DNA of 13,241 nucleotides from JAWLCG01 sp041687295. GTDB lineage: Bacteria; Planctomycetota; Phycisphaerae; SM23-33; FEN-1343. Position 1 is the first letter of the stretch, and every line of letters starts with the position of its first letter. The position numbers and the translations under genes are program-made. Shown piece by piece: positions 1 to 7,060 of this stretch. The stretch lies in NCBI GenBank assembly GCA_041687295.1, contig JAWLCG010000106.1:1-13241 (forward strand), read 5' to 3'. The notes beneath the pieces were generated by a model that worked only from the letters and a program-made list of their open reading frames with translations, ran no database searches and had not been told where the DNA came from.

Positions 1-190
1 TGGCACGAATCACGACCGATGGCACGAATCTGGAGGAGGAGGCCGGGGAGAGACCCAAAGACGTGGCTACAAACGCCGTAGCCACCCGGACGCTTTTTCC
101 ATTTCGGAGACGCTATAGCCGGGGGGGAGGCAAGCCTCACCGTTGGCGGACAGGCGGGCGGGCTGGGGGCCACTGCAGACGGGAGGTCTG
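1..190. other. Non-coding left edge with short repeats and hairpins
   Basis: I see no convincing gene here. The stretch begins with an 11-base direct repeat, TGGCACGAATC, at 1-11 and again at 20-30. A hairpin lies at 63-85, described separately. A small hairpin at 176-190 (CAGAC, five-base loop, GTCTG) sits directly after the stop codon of the minus-strand activator gene, and another short one, GAGGC-AA-GCCTC, lies at 127-138. Neither has a T tract. The long plus-strand open frame that begins at 143 is the antisense shadow of the activator gene. Confidence 0.5.
63..99 (+). terminator. Possible intrinsic terminator, weak
   Basis: The arms GTGGCTAC (63-70) and GTAGCCAC (78-85) pair perfectly around a seven-base loop. 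A run of five T follows at 95-99, but nine bases after the stem, which is farther than in a classical Rho-independent terminator. It could end transcription coming from a plus-strand gene left of the window, or act as a 3' barrier for the minus-strand activator gene that ends at 191. No long T tract follows on the minus strand. Confidence 0.3.
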
Positions 191-1231
191 CTAGGCATCG
201 AGGCGGAAGTTGCGCATCTTGCGGATCAGCGTGCTGCGGTGGATGCCCAGCAGGCGGGCGGCCTCGCTGCGGTTCCAGGCGGCGTAGTCGAGGGCACGGC
301 AGATGGCCTGGCGTTCAGCCTCGACCAGCGTGAGGATGCGGGGGCGGTCCTCCAGACTGGTCATCCGGCCGGGGGCAGGCGACACGCCGGCCGGCTCGGG
401 GGGGCCGTGGTAGCCGTAGCCGTCATCCCAGGCCGTCAGGCCCGGCGACAGCGGGGGCTGGTCGGTCGCGTAGAGCCTCTCGATGTACGCACTGAGCTCG
501 CGGACGTTGCCGGGCCAGGGGTACTCGCGAAGCTGTCGGCGGAGTTGGCTGCCCAGCTGCACCGGCGGGCGGCGGTAGTCGCGGGCGAAGCTCCGCACGA
601 AGTGCTCGACCAGCGGGTCGATGTCCTCGGGCCGGCTGCGCAGCGGGGGGATCTCGATGCGGACGATATTGATGCGGTGGTACAGGTCCGCGCGGAAGTC
701 CCCCTCCTGCACCATCTTCCAGAGGCTACGGTTGGTGCTGGCCACGAAGCGGGTGTTCACCCGCACGGGCCGGGGGGCTCCTACGGGGGTCGCCTCGTGC
801 TCCTGGAGCAGGCGGAGCAGCTTGGGCTGGAGGTTCAGGGGGATCTCGCCGATCTCGTCGAGCAGCAGCGTGCCCCGGTCGGCGGAGCGAACCACGCCGA
901 GTGTCTCGCTGGCGGCCCCGGTGAACGCGCCCTTGATGTGGCCAAAGAGCTGGCTCTCGAAGAGCGTCTCGCTGACGCCGGCACAGTTGAGGGGGATGAA
1001 CGGCTCGGCCCGCCGCGACGAGCGCACGTGGATGCGACGGGCCAGCAACTCCTTGCCCGTGCCGCTCTCGCCCTCGAGCAGGACGATGCAATCGTTGGCC
1101 GCCACGGCGTCGATGATCGCGAGCACCTGGCGGAACAACGGGCTGCGAGCGATAATTTCGTAATCGCCGCACGCCGTTGCAGAGGCTGAGCGGTCCTCTG
1201 CGGGTCCGGTTATCCCCGTGTGCAGACTCAT
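191..1231 (-). CDS. Sigma-54-dependent transcriptional activator without receiver domain
   Basis: This 346-residue protein is an AAA+ enhancer-binding protein that would use ATP to remodel sigma-54 RNA polymerase at -24/-12 promoters. Walker A is GESGTGKE (54-61). The sigma-54-contacting loop GAFTGA is intact at 101-106. Walker B is TLLLDE (121-126), arginine-finger candidates are in FRADLYHR (179-186), and the sensor II segment is PWPGNVREL (238-246). A Fis-type helix-turn-helix fills about 303-341. Only about 24 residues precede the AAA+ domain, so there is no receiver, PAS or GAF domain; family members built this way, such as PspF, are usually controlled by a partner protein. The ATG at 1231 is preceded by an AAGG ribosome-binding site about six bases upstream. 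It is divergent from the kinase operon. The family is certain; the target genes are unknown. Confidence 0.93.
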   Translation of the reverse strand: MSLHTGITGPAEDRSASATACGDYEIIARSPLFRQVLAIIDAVAANDCIVLLEGESGTGKELLARRIHVRSSRRAEPFIPLNCAGVSETLFESQLFGHIKGAFTGAASETLGVVRSADRGTLLLDEIGEIPLNLQPKLLRLLQEHEATPVGAPRPVRVNTRFVASTNRSLWKMVQEGDFRADLYHRINIVRIEIPPLRSRPEDIDPLVEHFVRSFARDYRRPPVQLGSQLRRQLREYPWPGNVRELSAYIERLYATDQPPLSPGLTAWDDGYGYHGPPEPAGVSPAPGRMTSLEDRPRILTLVEAERQAICRALDYAAWNRSEAARLLGIHRSTLIRKMRNFRLDA

Positions 1232-1325
1232 TCTGCCTTTTTTCTTTTAAGATGCAGCCGAGCGCGTGTCGATTTGAGCTTGAGCGCCTCCGTAGCATCT
1301 TCTTAGATACAGCCAATCCGCGATC

Positions 1326-1339
1326 TTGGCAACGGCCAA
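1326..1339. promoter_or_regulatory. Short dyad, candidate operator or promoter element
   Basis: TTGGC and GCCAA form a perfect five-base dyad around AACG in the divergent spacer. The first arm overlaps the TTGGCA hexamer that could serve as a -35 element for the rightward operon. The dyad is short enough to arise by chance, so regulatory meaning is only an inference from position. Confidence 0.2.
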
Positions 1340-1392
1340 AATCCTACTTTGTAAGGAACTCGCCCTAATCCGGGGCCGCGAGAGTGGAGCAC

Positions 1393-1412
1393 TAATCATA
1401 AAAATCTGATTA
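1393..1412. promoter_or_regulatory. AT-rich dyad TAATCA-N8-TGATTA, candidate operator
   Basis: A perfect six-base inverted repeat with an eight-base A-rich spacer lies in the most AT-rich patch of an otherwise GC-rich window. It is about 160 bases upstream of the activator start and about 245 bases upstream of the kinase start. Enhancer-binding proteins of the neighbouring type bind dyads 100 to 200 bases from their target promoter, so it is a reasonable candidate binding site. Nothing in the sequence proves which protein, if any, binds. Confidence 0.27.
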
Positions 1413-1658
1413 TCTCGAAAACCCACTCGCTTGCCTGCATCCCCACGCCCCGCCCGATGGGGGTTTGCCGAAGGCATCCCTCCCTCTAGCCGATAACAGA
1501 ACAGGTGCGCCCGCGGACTGGCCGGGCCGGCAGACGCCGCCGGGGCGGTCCGTCGTCCTGGCCAGGCCAGCGCCAGGCCGCCGGGCGTATCGTAGGCTGC
1601 AGTCAGCGGTTCCTGGCGGGGTTTCCAGGCGACCGGCCAGCCCCTATAGACGCGGACG

Positions 1659-3266
1659 ATGACGTCATCCATGCCGTTTTCCAACCGAAACATCCGGATT
1701 GGCCTGCAGACCAAGGCCGTCATCATCCTGACCTTCATGGTTCTGGGTGTGGCTTTGGCGGGCGGGTGGCTGTACCTGCACCTGGTGCGGACGTGGGCGG
1801 TGCAGTCCGAAACCGTGCAGGCGGAGCGCCTGGCGACGGGGCTGACGCTGTCGGCGTCGGGCCCGCTGGCCCTAAGCGACCGGGAGGGTCTCAGCCAACT
1901 CGCCCGCGACCTGCTGGCCGTCGACCACGTGCTGTTTGTGGCCTTTGTGGACAAGAACGGCCAGGAGATCGCCAGTGCCAGCCGCGGCGCCGACGGCCGC
2001 TCGGCCTGGCCGCTGATCCCCGAGGCCGCCACCGTCAGCTACATCCGCCCCGGGCGGGCCCAGACGCTGCTGGTGGCCCGGCCCGTCCTGGCCACCTCCG
2101 CCGACGGCGAGGGCCAACTGGTCGGCGGCGTCCGCCTGGCCTTTGACAGCCAGCGCGTGCTCAGCCGCATCCAGCAGGCCCAGAGCACGATGATGGTCCT
2201 GGCCTGCCTGCTCGTGCTGGGGGCTGTGCCGGTGGGCTACCTGCTGGTCTGGCGCGTCCTGCTGCTGCCGTTGCGCCGGCTGATGGAGGCCACTCACCGC
2301 CTGGCCGGGGGCGACTTCGCCGCCCGGGCGGCCGTGGCCGGCCACGACGAGATCGCCTACCTGGCCGAGTCGTTCAACACCATGGCCGGCCAGATCGAGA
2401 TGCAGCGGACCCAGCTGATCGAGGCCAACGAGCAGCTCGAGGAGAAGGTCCAGATCCGCACGGCCGAGCTGGACCGGGCCAACCACCGCCTCAGTGCCGA
2501 GATGGCCGAGAAGGACGACTTCCTCCGCGCCGTCAGCCATGACCTCAACGCCCCGCTGCGGAACATCGGGGGCATGGCGACGATGATCCAGATGAAGTTC
2601 GGCCCGCAGCTGCCCGAGGACGTCATCACCCGCCTCGGACGCATCCAGGTCAACGTCGAGGCCCAGACCGAACTCATCCAGGAGCTGCTCGAGCTCAGCC
2701 GGATCCGCAGTCGGCCCCAGCGGCGGGAGTGGACCGACATGGGCGAGCTGATGACCCAGATCGGTGCGGGCTTCGAGTACGACCTCAAGCAGCGGACCAT
2801 CGAGCTGACGGTAGCCGAGGGCATGCCCCGCCTCTACGTCGAGCGCAGCCGGATGCGCCAGGTGTTCCAGAACCTCATCGACAACGCCATCAAGTACATG
2901 GGCGACCGGGACGATGGAAGAATAGACATTCGCCATCGTCTGCACGAGGGCGAGCATGTGTTCAGCGTGGCCGACAACGGCCCGGGCATCGCCCCCGAGG
3001 ACCAGCAGCGGATCTTTTGTGTGTTCCGCCGTGCCGCCAGCGCCAGCACCACCCGCGTGCCCGGCAAGGGCGTGGGCCTGGCCAGCGTCAAGACCATCGT
3101 GAGCAACTACGATGGGCGCGTGTGGGTCGAGAGCCAGCCCGGCGCCGGCTCGACGTTTCACGTGGCCCTGGCCCAGCGGCGAACCGAACCTGCGGAGAAT
3201 GAGTGCCATGACAGCCATCGCGACTCGACGGCCCGTTCGGCCGATCACTGTCTTACTGGTCGATGA
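1659..3266 (+). CDS. Membrane sensor histidine kinase with HAMP domain
   Basis: This 535-residue inner-membrane kinase would autophosphorylate on histidine in response to an outside signal and pass the phosphate to the receivers encoded just downstream. Membrane helix 1 is about 20-43 and helix 2 about 177-201. They bracket an extracytoplasmic sensor of about 130 residues whose VDKNGQEIASA segment (97-107) resembles sCache/CHASE-type sensors. A HAMP linker (about 200-253) and a coiled coil (about 250-285) follow. The phosphoacceptor is H294 in SHDLNAPL. The ATPase domain shows the N box (N405, N409), the G1 box D439-N-G-P-G and the G2 box GKGVGLA (469-475). The last 25 or so residues are coded in the overlap with the next gene and look non-conserved. 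The start ATG has only a weak GCGGA upstream; an in-frame ATG at 1671 is less likely. Function is sure; the signal is unknown. Confidence 0.92.
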   Translation: MTSSMPFSNRNIRIGLQTKAVIILTFMVLGVALAGGWLYLHLVRTWAVQSETVQAERLATGLTLSASGPLALSDREGLSQLARDLLAVDHVLFVAFVDKNGQEIASASRGADGRSAWPLIPEAATVSYIRPGRAQTLLVARPVLATSADGEGQLVGGVRLAFDSQRVLSRIQQAQSTMMVLACLLVLGAVPVGYLLVWRVLLLPLRRLMEATHRLAGGDFAARAAVAGHDEIAYLAESFNTMAGQIEMQRTQLIEANEQLEEKVQIRTAELDRANHRLSAEMAEKDDFLRAVSHDLNAPLRNIGGMATMIQMKFGPQLPEDVITRLGRIQVNVEAQTELIQELLELSRIRSRPQRREWTDMGELMTQIGAGFEYDLKQRTIELTVAEGMPRLYVERSRMRQVFQNLIDNAIKYMGDRDDGRIDIRHRLHEGEHVFSVADNGPGIAPEDQQRIFCVFRRAASASTTRVPGKGVGLASVKTIVSNYDGRVWVESQPGAGSTFHVALAQRRTEPAENECHDSHRDSTARSADHCLTGR

Positions 3267-3696
3267 CGACCCGGACTGCCGGCTGCTGCTGCGCGACGCG
3301 ATCGAGCAGGGCGCCAGCGTCCACCGGGTCTTCGAGGTCTCCAGCGGGCAGGAGGCGCTGAGCTTCCTGCACCGCCGGGGCCCCCACGCCCACGCGCCGC
3401 GTCCGGACCTGATCTGCCTGGACCTGGAGATGCCCGGCCTGACCGGACACGAGGTCCTCGAGACCATCAAGAACGACCCCGAGCTCAGCTCGATCCCGGT
3501 GGTGATGCTCACCGGCGTCGACAACGACAGCGACAAGCGCCGCGCCGCCGAGCACGGCGTCAACAGCTACACCCTCAAGCCCAGCGACCCCCGCGCCTTC
3601 ATCGAGGTCGCCCAGGCCGTCACGGACTATTGGCTCCGCCTGCACCAGTTCCCCGAGTCGGACGCGCAGGCCTCTGGCGAGGACTTCCATGGTTAA
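3208..3696 (+). CDS. Stand-alone receiver-domain response regulator (Rcp1-like)
   Basis: The 162-residue product is a single receiver domain with no output domain. Acidic residues are D19-D20-D21, the phosphoacceptor is D72 in CLDLEMPG, the switch threonine is T102 and the invariant lysine K124 in LKPSDP. The loop before the phosphorylation site is longer than in CheY, as in Rcp1-type regulators that pair with kinases carrying a SHDL(N/K)xPLR phosphoacceptor motif, which the upstream kinase has. I chose ATG 3208 because GGAG at 3194-3197 sits ten bases before it; ATG 3199 is in frame but only one base from that GGAG. The gene overlaps the kinase end by 59 bases and the next gene by eight, so translational coupling is likely. 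It may act as a phosphate shuttle or sink, or control a protein encoded elsewhere. Confidence 0.9.
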   Translation: MTAIATRRPVRPITVLLVDDDPDCRLLLRDAIEQGASVHRVFEVSSGQEALSFLHRRGPHAHAPRPDLICLDLEMPGLTGHEVLETIKNDPELSSIPVVMLTGVDNDSDKRRAAEHGVNSYTLKPSDPRAFIEVAQAVTDYWLRLHQFPESDAQASGEDFHG

Positions 3697-4720
3697 CCTG
3701 CCCCAAGCCTCGGCCCCCTGCCCCCGGGTGCTGATCGTGGAGGACGACCCCGACCAGCGCGAGCTGATCGAGGAGGTCCTGCGCAGCTACTTCAGCGGCA
3801 GCGACGGCGAGGCCATCGTCAGCGTCGGCTCGGCCGCCGAGTGCCTCGCGCTGGAGCTGGAGGGCTTCGACGTGGTCCTGCTGGACTACAACCTGCCCGA
3901 CTGCGAGGGCCTGTCGCTGCTGAAGCAGATCCTCCAGCGGGCGGACCTGCCGGTGATCTTCGTGACCGGCGAGAACGTCACCACCACCGCCGTCGAGGCC
4001 ATCCGCGCCGGCGCGACCGACTACATGGTCAAGCTGGGCGACTACCTCTTCGCGATCCCCATCCTGGTCGAGAAGAACATCCGCCAGCACCAGATCCAGC
4101 AGGAGAACCGCTCCCTGCAGGGCCAGCTGCAGGCCAGCCTCGAGGAGATCCGCGTCAAGAATGCCCAACTCGAGGAGTCGCTGGTCAAGCTCGAGCGGGC
4201 CGCCGCCACCGACCACCTGACCGGCCTGTCCAACCGCCGCCACTTCGGCGTCATGCTCGACCGCACCTACAGCGAGGCCGTCCGCTACAACTTCGACCTC
4301 TCCTGTCTCATGCTCGACCTGGACAACTACAAGACCCTCAACGACACCCTGGGCCACCAGATGGGCGACAAGATCCTCATCATCACCGCCCAGGTCATCC
4401 AGGCCAATCTCCGCACCAGCGACCTGGCCGCCCGCTACGGCGGCGACGAGTTCGTCCTGCTGCTGCCCCACACCTCGGTGGACATGGCCGTCACCGTCGG
4501 CGAGCGCATCCGCAAGGAAATGGTCCAGACCTGCCGCCAGTACCTGGCCACCGACTGCGGCCTGGGCATGAGCGTCGGCGTCGCCAGCCTCCGCCAGCAC
4601 CAGCCCACCCGCGCCGACGACCTGGTCGCCCTGGCCGACAAGGCGCTCTACATCGCCAAGGACGCCGGGCGAAACTGCATCAGCGTCTTCGGCCAGCAGA
4701 CCGTCGCCAGTAAGAGCTAA
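3689..4720 (+). CDS. Response regulator with GGDEF diguanylate cyclase domain
   Basis: This 343-residue cytoplasmic protein would make cyclic di-GMP from two GTP when its receiver is phosphorylated. The receiver (about 12-130) has acidic D19-D20, phosphoacceptor D66 in LLDYNLP, switch T93 and lysine K115. A coiled-coil linker (about 130-172) leads to the GGDEF domain, which begins at DHLTGLSNRR (175-184). The catalytic motif GGDEF (251-255) is perfect, the first metal ligand is D212, and the guanine-contacting N218 and D227 are present. The inhibitory RxxD site, R242-T-S-D245, lies exactly five residues before GGDEF, so product feedback inhibition is expected. There is no EAL domain. The ATG overlaps the preceding stop in ATGGTTAA, with GCGAGGA as ribosome-binding site. 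It resembles PleD or WspR in output, with one receiver. Confidence 0.94.
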   Translation: MVNLPQASAPCPRVLIVEDDPDQRELIEEVLRSYFSGSDGEAIVSVGSAAECLALELEGFDVVLLDYNLPDCEGLSLLKQILQRADLPVIFVTGENVTTTAVEAIRAGATDYMVKLGDYLFAIPILVEKNIRQHQIQQENRSLQGQLQASLEEIRVKNAQLEESLVKLERAAATDHLTGLSNRRHFGVMLDRTYSEAVRYNFDLSCLMLDLDNYKTLNDTLGHQMGDKILIITAQVIQANLRTSDLAARYGGDEFVLLLPHTSVDMAVTVGERIRKEMVQTCRQYLATDCGLGMSVGVASLRQHQPTRADDLVALADKALYIAKDAGRNCISVFGQQTVASKS

Positions 4721-4738
4721 CGGCCCGTAGGCCAAATT

Positions 4739-4755
4739 GAGCCCCGAAGGGGCTC
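4739..4755. terminator. GC-rich hairpin just after the cyclase gene
   Basis: GAGCCCC (4739-4745) pairs with GGGGCTC (4749-4755) over a three-base loop, 19 bases after the cyclase stop codon. The stem is strong and symmetrical and could stop transcripts from both converging units. There is no T run on the plus strand and only AATTT on the minus strand, so it is not a classical intrinsic terminator and may be one of the palindromic repeats. Confidence 0.4.
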
Positions 4756-4773
4756 CGAACCACGGCCATTCGG

Positions 4774-4792
4774 GGGCTGCGAACCGCAGCCC
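4774..4792. repeat. Perfect 8-bp hairpin
   Basis: GGGCTGCG (4774-4781) and CGCAGCCC (4785-4792) pair over the loop AAC. It is the second palindrome in the convergent spacer, has no T tract, and is unrelated in sequence to the inverted pair that follows. Confidence 0.5.
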
Positions 4793-4810
4793 AAAGCGCC
4801 TCCGGCCCAA

Positions 4811-4834
4811 GCCCACGGATTGCCATCCGTGGGC
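4811..4834. repeat. REP-like palindrome, copy 1
   Basis: GCCCACGGAT (4811-4820) and ATCCGTGGGC (4825-4834) form a perfect ten-base stem with the loop TGCC. The flanks extend the repeat: CCCAA before it and ATCG after it. The same unit occurs in the opposite orientation at 4960-4983. Confidence 0.6.
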
Positions 4835-4959
4835 ATCGTGGCCGGACCGTTGATCTCGAGGCGCAGCGCATCGGCACGTCCGGGCGCAAGACGCTCTAGA
4901 CCGTTTGCCCCTCGGACGTGCGGGGACACTGGACCCCGCCGGGGACGGCCCGCCCCGAT

Positions 4960-4983
4960 GCCCACGGAAGGCATTCCGTGGGC
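4960..4983. repeat. REP-like palindrome, copy 2, inverted
   Basis: GCCCACGGAA (4960-4969) and TTCCGTGGGC (4974-4983) form a perfect ten-base stem with the loop GGCA. Read on the other strand it matches copy 1, including flanking CGATG on one side and TTGGGCCG on the other. Substitutions in the stem are compensated on both arms (AT pair against AA/TT), which suggests the structure is what is conserved. Confidence 0.6.
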
Positions 4984-5032
4984 TTGGGCCGAGTGCACCT
5001 TGCGGACCCGCAGGCGCAATCGGAAAGACGCT

Positions 5033-7060
5033 CTAGAAGTCGAACATGACCGGCCCGTGAGTGCCGGTGACGGCGTAGTAGATCATGCCCCAGACGGCCA
5101 GGAGGATGCGGCTGGCGAAGTCGCCGGCCATCAGGCCGATGAACATCGGCTTGAACCGCGTAAAGGCGGACCCGCCCCCCACGCGAATCATCATGAACTT
5201 GAGGAACCAGCCCATCATCCAGCTGCCGGCCATCACCTGCATGGGCCAGGTGCCCCACAGCAGGAACAGCACCGGGTGCAGGGGCCACCAGCTGAAGCGC
5301 AGGCGCAGGGCGCTGGTCACCACGACCAGACCGAAACCGATCCCCCCGACCACCAGGAACGTCCGGTTGACCTCCGCCAGCGACCAGGCCACGCCGGCGG
5401 CCCCGGGCGGGCGATTCTCAAAGTCGCGCCACGCGCCCATCATTGCATCCCACGGCGCCCGGGCGACGGCCGTCGACCAGCCCAGGCTCACCGTGCCGAA
5501 GTTGTACTGCAGGATGATCGCCCCCAGCACGCCCAGCAGCAGGCACAGCAGCACCGTCGGCAGCAACCCCCAGGTGAAGCGGGTCGGTCGGACGCCGCCA
5601 TTCTCGCCGATCTTCAGGGCGTTGGCGACCAGGGGCATCATCTTGACGCGGGGGTCCCAGGTCGACTGGGCGGCCAGGATGGCCATGATGGCGAACATGT
5701 GGGGCCCCAAAGCGGCCGAGCCGAGCATCGCCTGGAGGAACCCGCCCGCGTGCCACCAGACGTGGAACGAGTACATGCCCGTCTCGGCGTTCATGCGGGT
5801 CAGGCACAGCATGATCACGCCCGACAGCAGCACCACCCCCACCGCCAGCGGCCAGGCCAGGCCCACCGCCGTCAGGACCCCCACCATGCCCGCCGCCGCC
5901 AGGACCGCCAGGCGGAACGCCCACAGCACGGCCGGGCTCACCGGGTCGCCCACGCGCACGCCCAGCGCCCGGCTCAGGACGCTGCCGTAGTAGTACCGCC
6001 CGGTGTAGACGATGATCGCCGCCAGGCCCAGGTACGAGCCCATCTTCTGAAAGCTCTCGATGTTCTGCGACAGGCCGCCCACGTTGGACGCCCGGGGGTT
6101 CAGGCCGAAGCTGTGCAGCAGCAGAAAGACGGCGGCGAAGAGGATCGGGCTGATGCCCATCGAAAACGACACGTCCGTACTGACCAGGAAGGCGAAGCCC
6201 AGCACGATGAAGTTGATCCGCGGCTTGAGCACCCACAGGGCCAGGTCGGGGGCAATGTTGAGGAAGGGCCACTTCTGCAGCACCGCCGTGAAGTCGAACA
6301 GCAGCGGCACGGAGAAGGGCATCTGCGTCCAGCGGGCCACGCCGTTGAATAGCAGGATCGCCATCACCGGCACGAAGCCGAACCAGAACTCCCGCCGGTA
6401 GAAGATCGCCGGCCAGGCCCGCTCGCCGGCGCCGTGGATGAGCTCGCTGGCCAGCTCGGCCACCGGATAGCGCAGGCGTTCTCGATGCGCCCACTGCGGG
6501 TGCAGCACCAGCGCCATGCACACCGACGCCGTGAACCCCAGCCCCAGAAGCGGCAGCCAGAAGCCCAGCGTCTTGTCCCATGCACCCCACGGGACGCCCG
6601 AGACCCCCACCCGCTCACCGGGCCGCAAGCCCTGCTGCAGACCGTAGACGATCCGGTCGTCCGGCACGCCGTCGCCGTCGGGGTCGATGTCCACGAGCAT
6701 GCAGGCCGGGGCGTAGCTCAGCAGGTCGCGCTCCTGCCAGCCGGGGTTGGCGGCCTGGTAGCGGTGCGGCAGGCTCACCAGCGGCGTGAAGTGCCACAGC
6801 AGCCCCGGGCTGGGCATCATCGCCGCCACCAGCAGCATGCCGATCACCACGCTCCAGTCGCGACCGTCGAGCCGCTGGCCCGGCAGCCAGCGCAGCAGCG
6901 GGTTGACCACCAGCATGCACATCACCAGCAGGCCGAAGACGCTCAACGGGATCAGGTGATCGGCCACGCGGGCCTGGGCCAGCAGGTAGTCGTTCGCCCA
7001 GCCGAACGTCGCCAGCAGGACCGCCAGGACCAGACCGATGATTACGGCTCGTGGGCGCAT
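5033..7060 (-). CDS. Polytopic membrane protein, DUF6785/DUF6784-like, paralogue A
   Basis: The 675-residue product is an integral membrane protein with about 14 hydrophobic segments. The first three are about 5-23, 37-58 and 71-91; a soluble loop of about 70 residues follows, then the remaining helices to the C-terminus. The HPQWAHRERLRYP segment (187-199), the TRMNAETGM segment (421-429) and the C-terminal GDFASR (646-651) are shared with both neighbours and resemble DUF6785/DUF6784 proteins, a transporter-like family of unknown substrate. The family name is from memory. The large loop carries a calcium-loop motif, D126-P-D128-G-D130-G-V-P-D134-D135. The ATG has AAGGA six bases upstream. 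It ends with an extra VMFDF after the shared TGTxGP, and its stop lies inside a direct repeat. It is the last gene of the three-copy run; the substrate cannot be read from the sequence. Confidence 0.87.
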   Translation of the reverse strand: MRPRAVIIGLVLAVLLATFGWANDYLLAQARVADHLIPLSVFGLLVMCMLVVNPLLRWLPGQRLDGRDWSVVIGMLLVAAMMPSPGLLWHFTPLVSLPHRYQAANPGWQERDLLSYAPACMLVDIDPDGDGVPDDRIVYGLQQGLRPGERVGVSGVPWGAWDKTLGFWLPLLGLGFTASVCMALVLHPQWAHRERLRYPVAELASELIHGAGERAWPAIFYRREFWFGFVPVMAILLFNGVARWTQMPFSVPLLFDFTAVLQKWPFLNIAPDLALWVLKPRINFIVLGFAFLVSTDVSFSMGISPILFAAVFLLLHSFGLNPRASNVGGLSQNIESFQKMGSYLGLAAIIVYTGRYYYGSVLSRALGVRVGDPVSPAVLWAFRLAVLAAAGMVGVLTAVGLAWPLAVGVVLLSGVIMLCLTRMNAETGMYSFHVWWHAGGFLQAMLGSAALGPHMFAIMAILAAQSTWDPRVKMMPLVANALKIGENGGVRPTRFTWGLLPTVLLCLLLGVLGAIILQYNFGTVSLGWSTAVARAPWDAMMGAWRDFENRPPGAAGVAWSLAEVNRTFLVVGGIGFGLVVVTSALRLRFSWWPLHPVLFLLWGTWPMQVMAGSWMMGWFLKFMMIRVGGGSAFTRFKPMFIGLMAGDFASRILLAVWGMIYYAVTGTHGPVMFDF
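6656..6685 (-). other. Calcium-loop motif in paralogue A (DPDGDGVPDD)
   Basis: Codons 126-135 of paralogue A encode DPDGDGVPDD, which fits the DxDxDGxxD pattern of dockerin, thrombospondin type 3 and EF-hand-like calcium-binding loops. It lies in the hydrophilic loop between the third and fourth membrane segments. Calcium binding is an inference from the motif. Confidence 0.5.

Larger units (their letters stand above)
1232..1658. promoter_or_regulatory. Divergent regulatory spacer between activator and kinase operon
   Basis: No gene is supported in these 427 bases, which must contain the promoters for both flanking transcription units. The half next to the activator gene (about 1232-1430) is clearly richer in A and T than its surroundings, as expected for promoter DNA. 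Two dyads stand out: TTGGC-AACG-GCCAA at 1326-1339 and TAATCA-N8-TGATTA at 1393-1412. A weak sigma-70-like pair, TTGGCA (1326-1331) and TTGTAA (1349-1354) with a 17-base spacer, points rightward. The half next to the kinase gene is GC-rich with short hairpin potential, for example TGCC-GAA-GGCA at 1466-1476. I found no good match to the sigma-54 -24/-12 consensus and no recognisable riboswitch. Confidence 0.45.
4721..5032. repeat. Convergent spacer packed with palindromic repeats
   Basis: These 312 bases lie between the ends of the convergent cyclase and membrane-protein genes and encode no supported protein. They hold four perfect hairpins, listed separately (4739-4755, 4774-4792, 4811-4834, 4960-4983). 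They also hold a separated inverted repeat GCACGTCCG (4874-4882) / CGGACGTGC (4913-4921) and a 13-base direct repeat AAGACGCTCTAGA (4888-4900 and 5025-5037), the second copy of which runs over the stop codon of the membrane-protein gene. The arrangement looks like a cluster of REP-type extragenic palindromes rather than a single terminator; none of the hairpins has a T tract. Confidence 0.6.

Noticed and set aside
1..36. TGGCAC at 1 and 20 as sigma-54 -24 elements
   Set aside because: No GC dinucleotide follows at the required distance and no TTGC-like -12 element is present in either case.
143..1189. Plus-strand open frame of 348 codons opposite the activator gene
   Set aside because: The minus strand has every motif of a sigma-54 activator; the plus-strand product is Ala/Gly/Val-rich with no recognisable domain.
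1561..1580. GG-N10-GC pattern near 1560 as a sigma-54 promoter for the kinase operon
   Set aside because: It lacks the TT before the -12 GC and lies in GC-rich sequence where the bare pattern is expected by chance.
1430..1658. Riboswitch, in particular a cyclic di-GMP GEMM element, in the leader of the kinase operon
   Set aside because: I looked for the conserved GEMM core and other common riboswitch cores and found no match; the hairpins present are short and generic.
1872..3563. Minus-strand open frame of 563 codons across the kinase and receiver genes, and another at 3620-4816
   Set aside because: Antisense shadows of genes with clear kinase, receiver and GGDEF motifs; the translations are low-complexity and have no family features.
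4820..6352. Long plus-strand open frame of 510 codons, with similar long ones at 7489-9363 and 9857-11725
   Set aside because: They are antisense to the three membrane-protein genes, translate to Gln/His/Arg/Ala-rich sequence without domains, and exist because the genes are GC-rich with few stops on the opposite strand.
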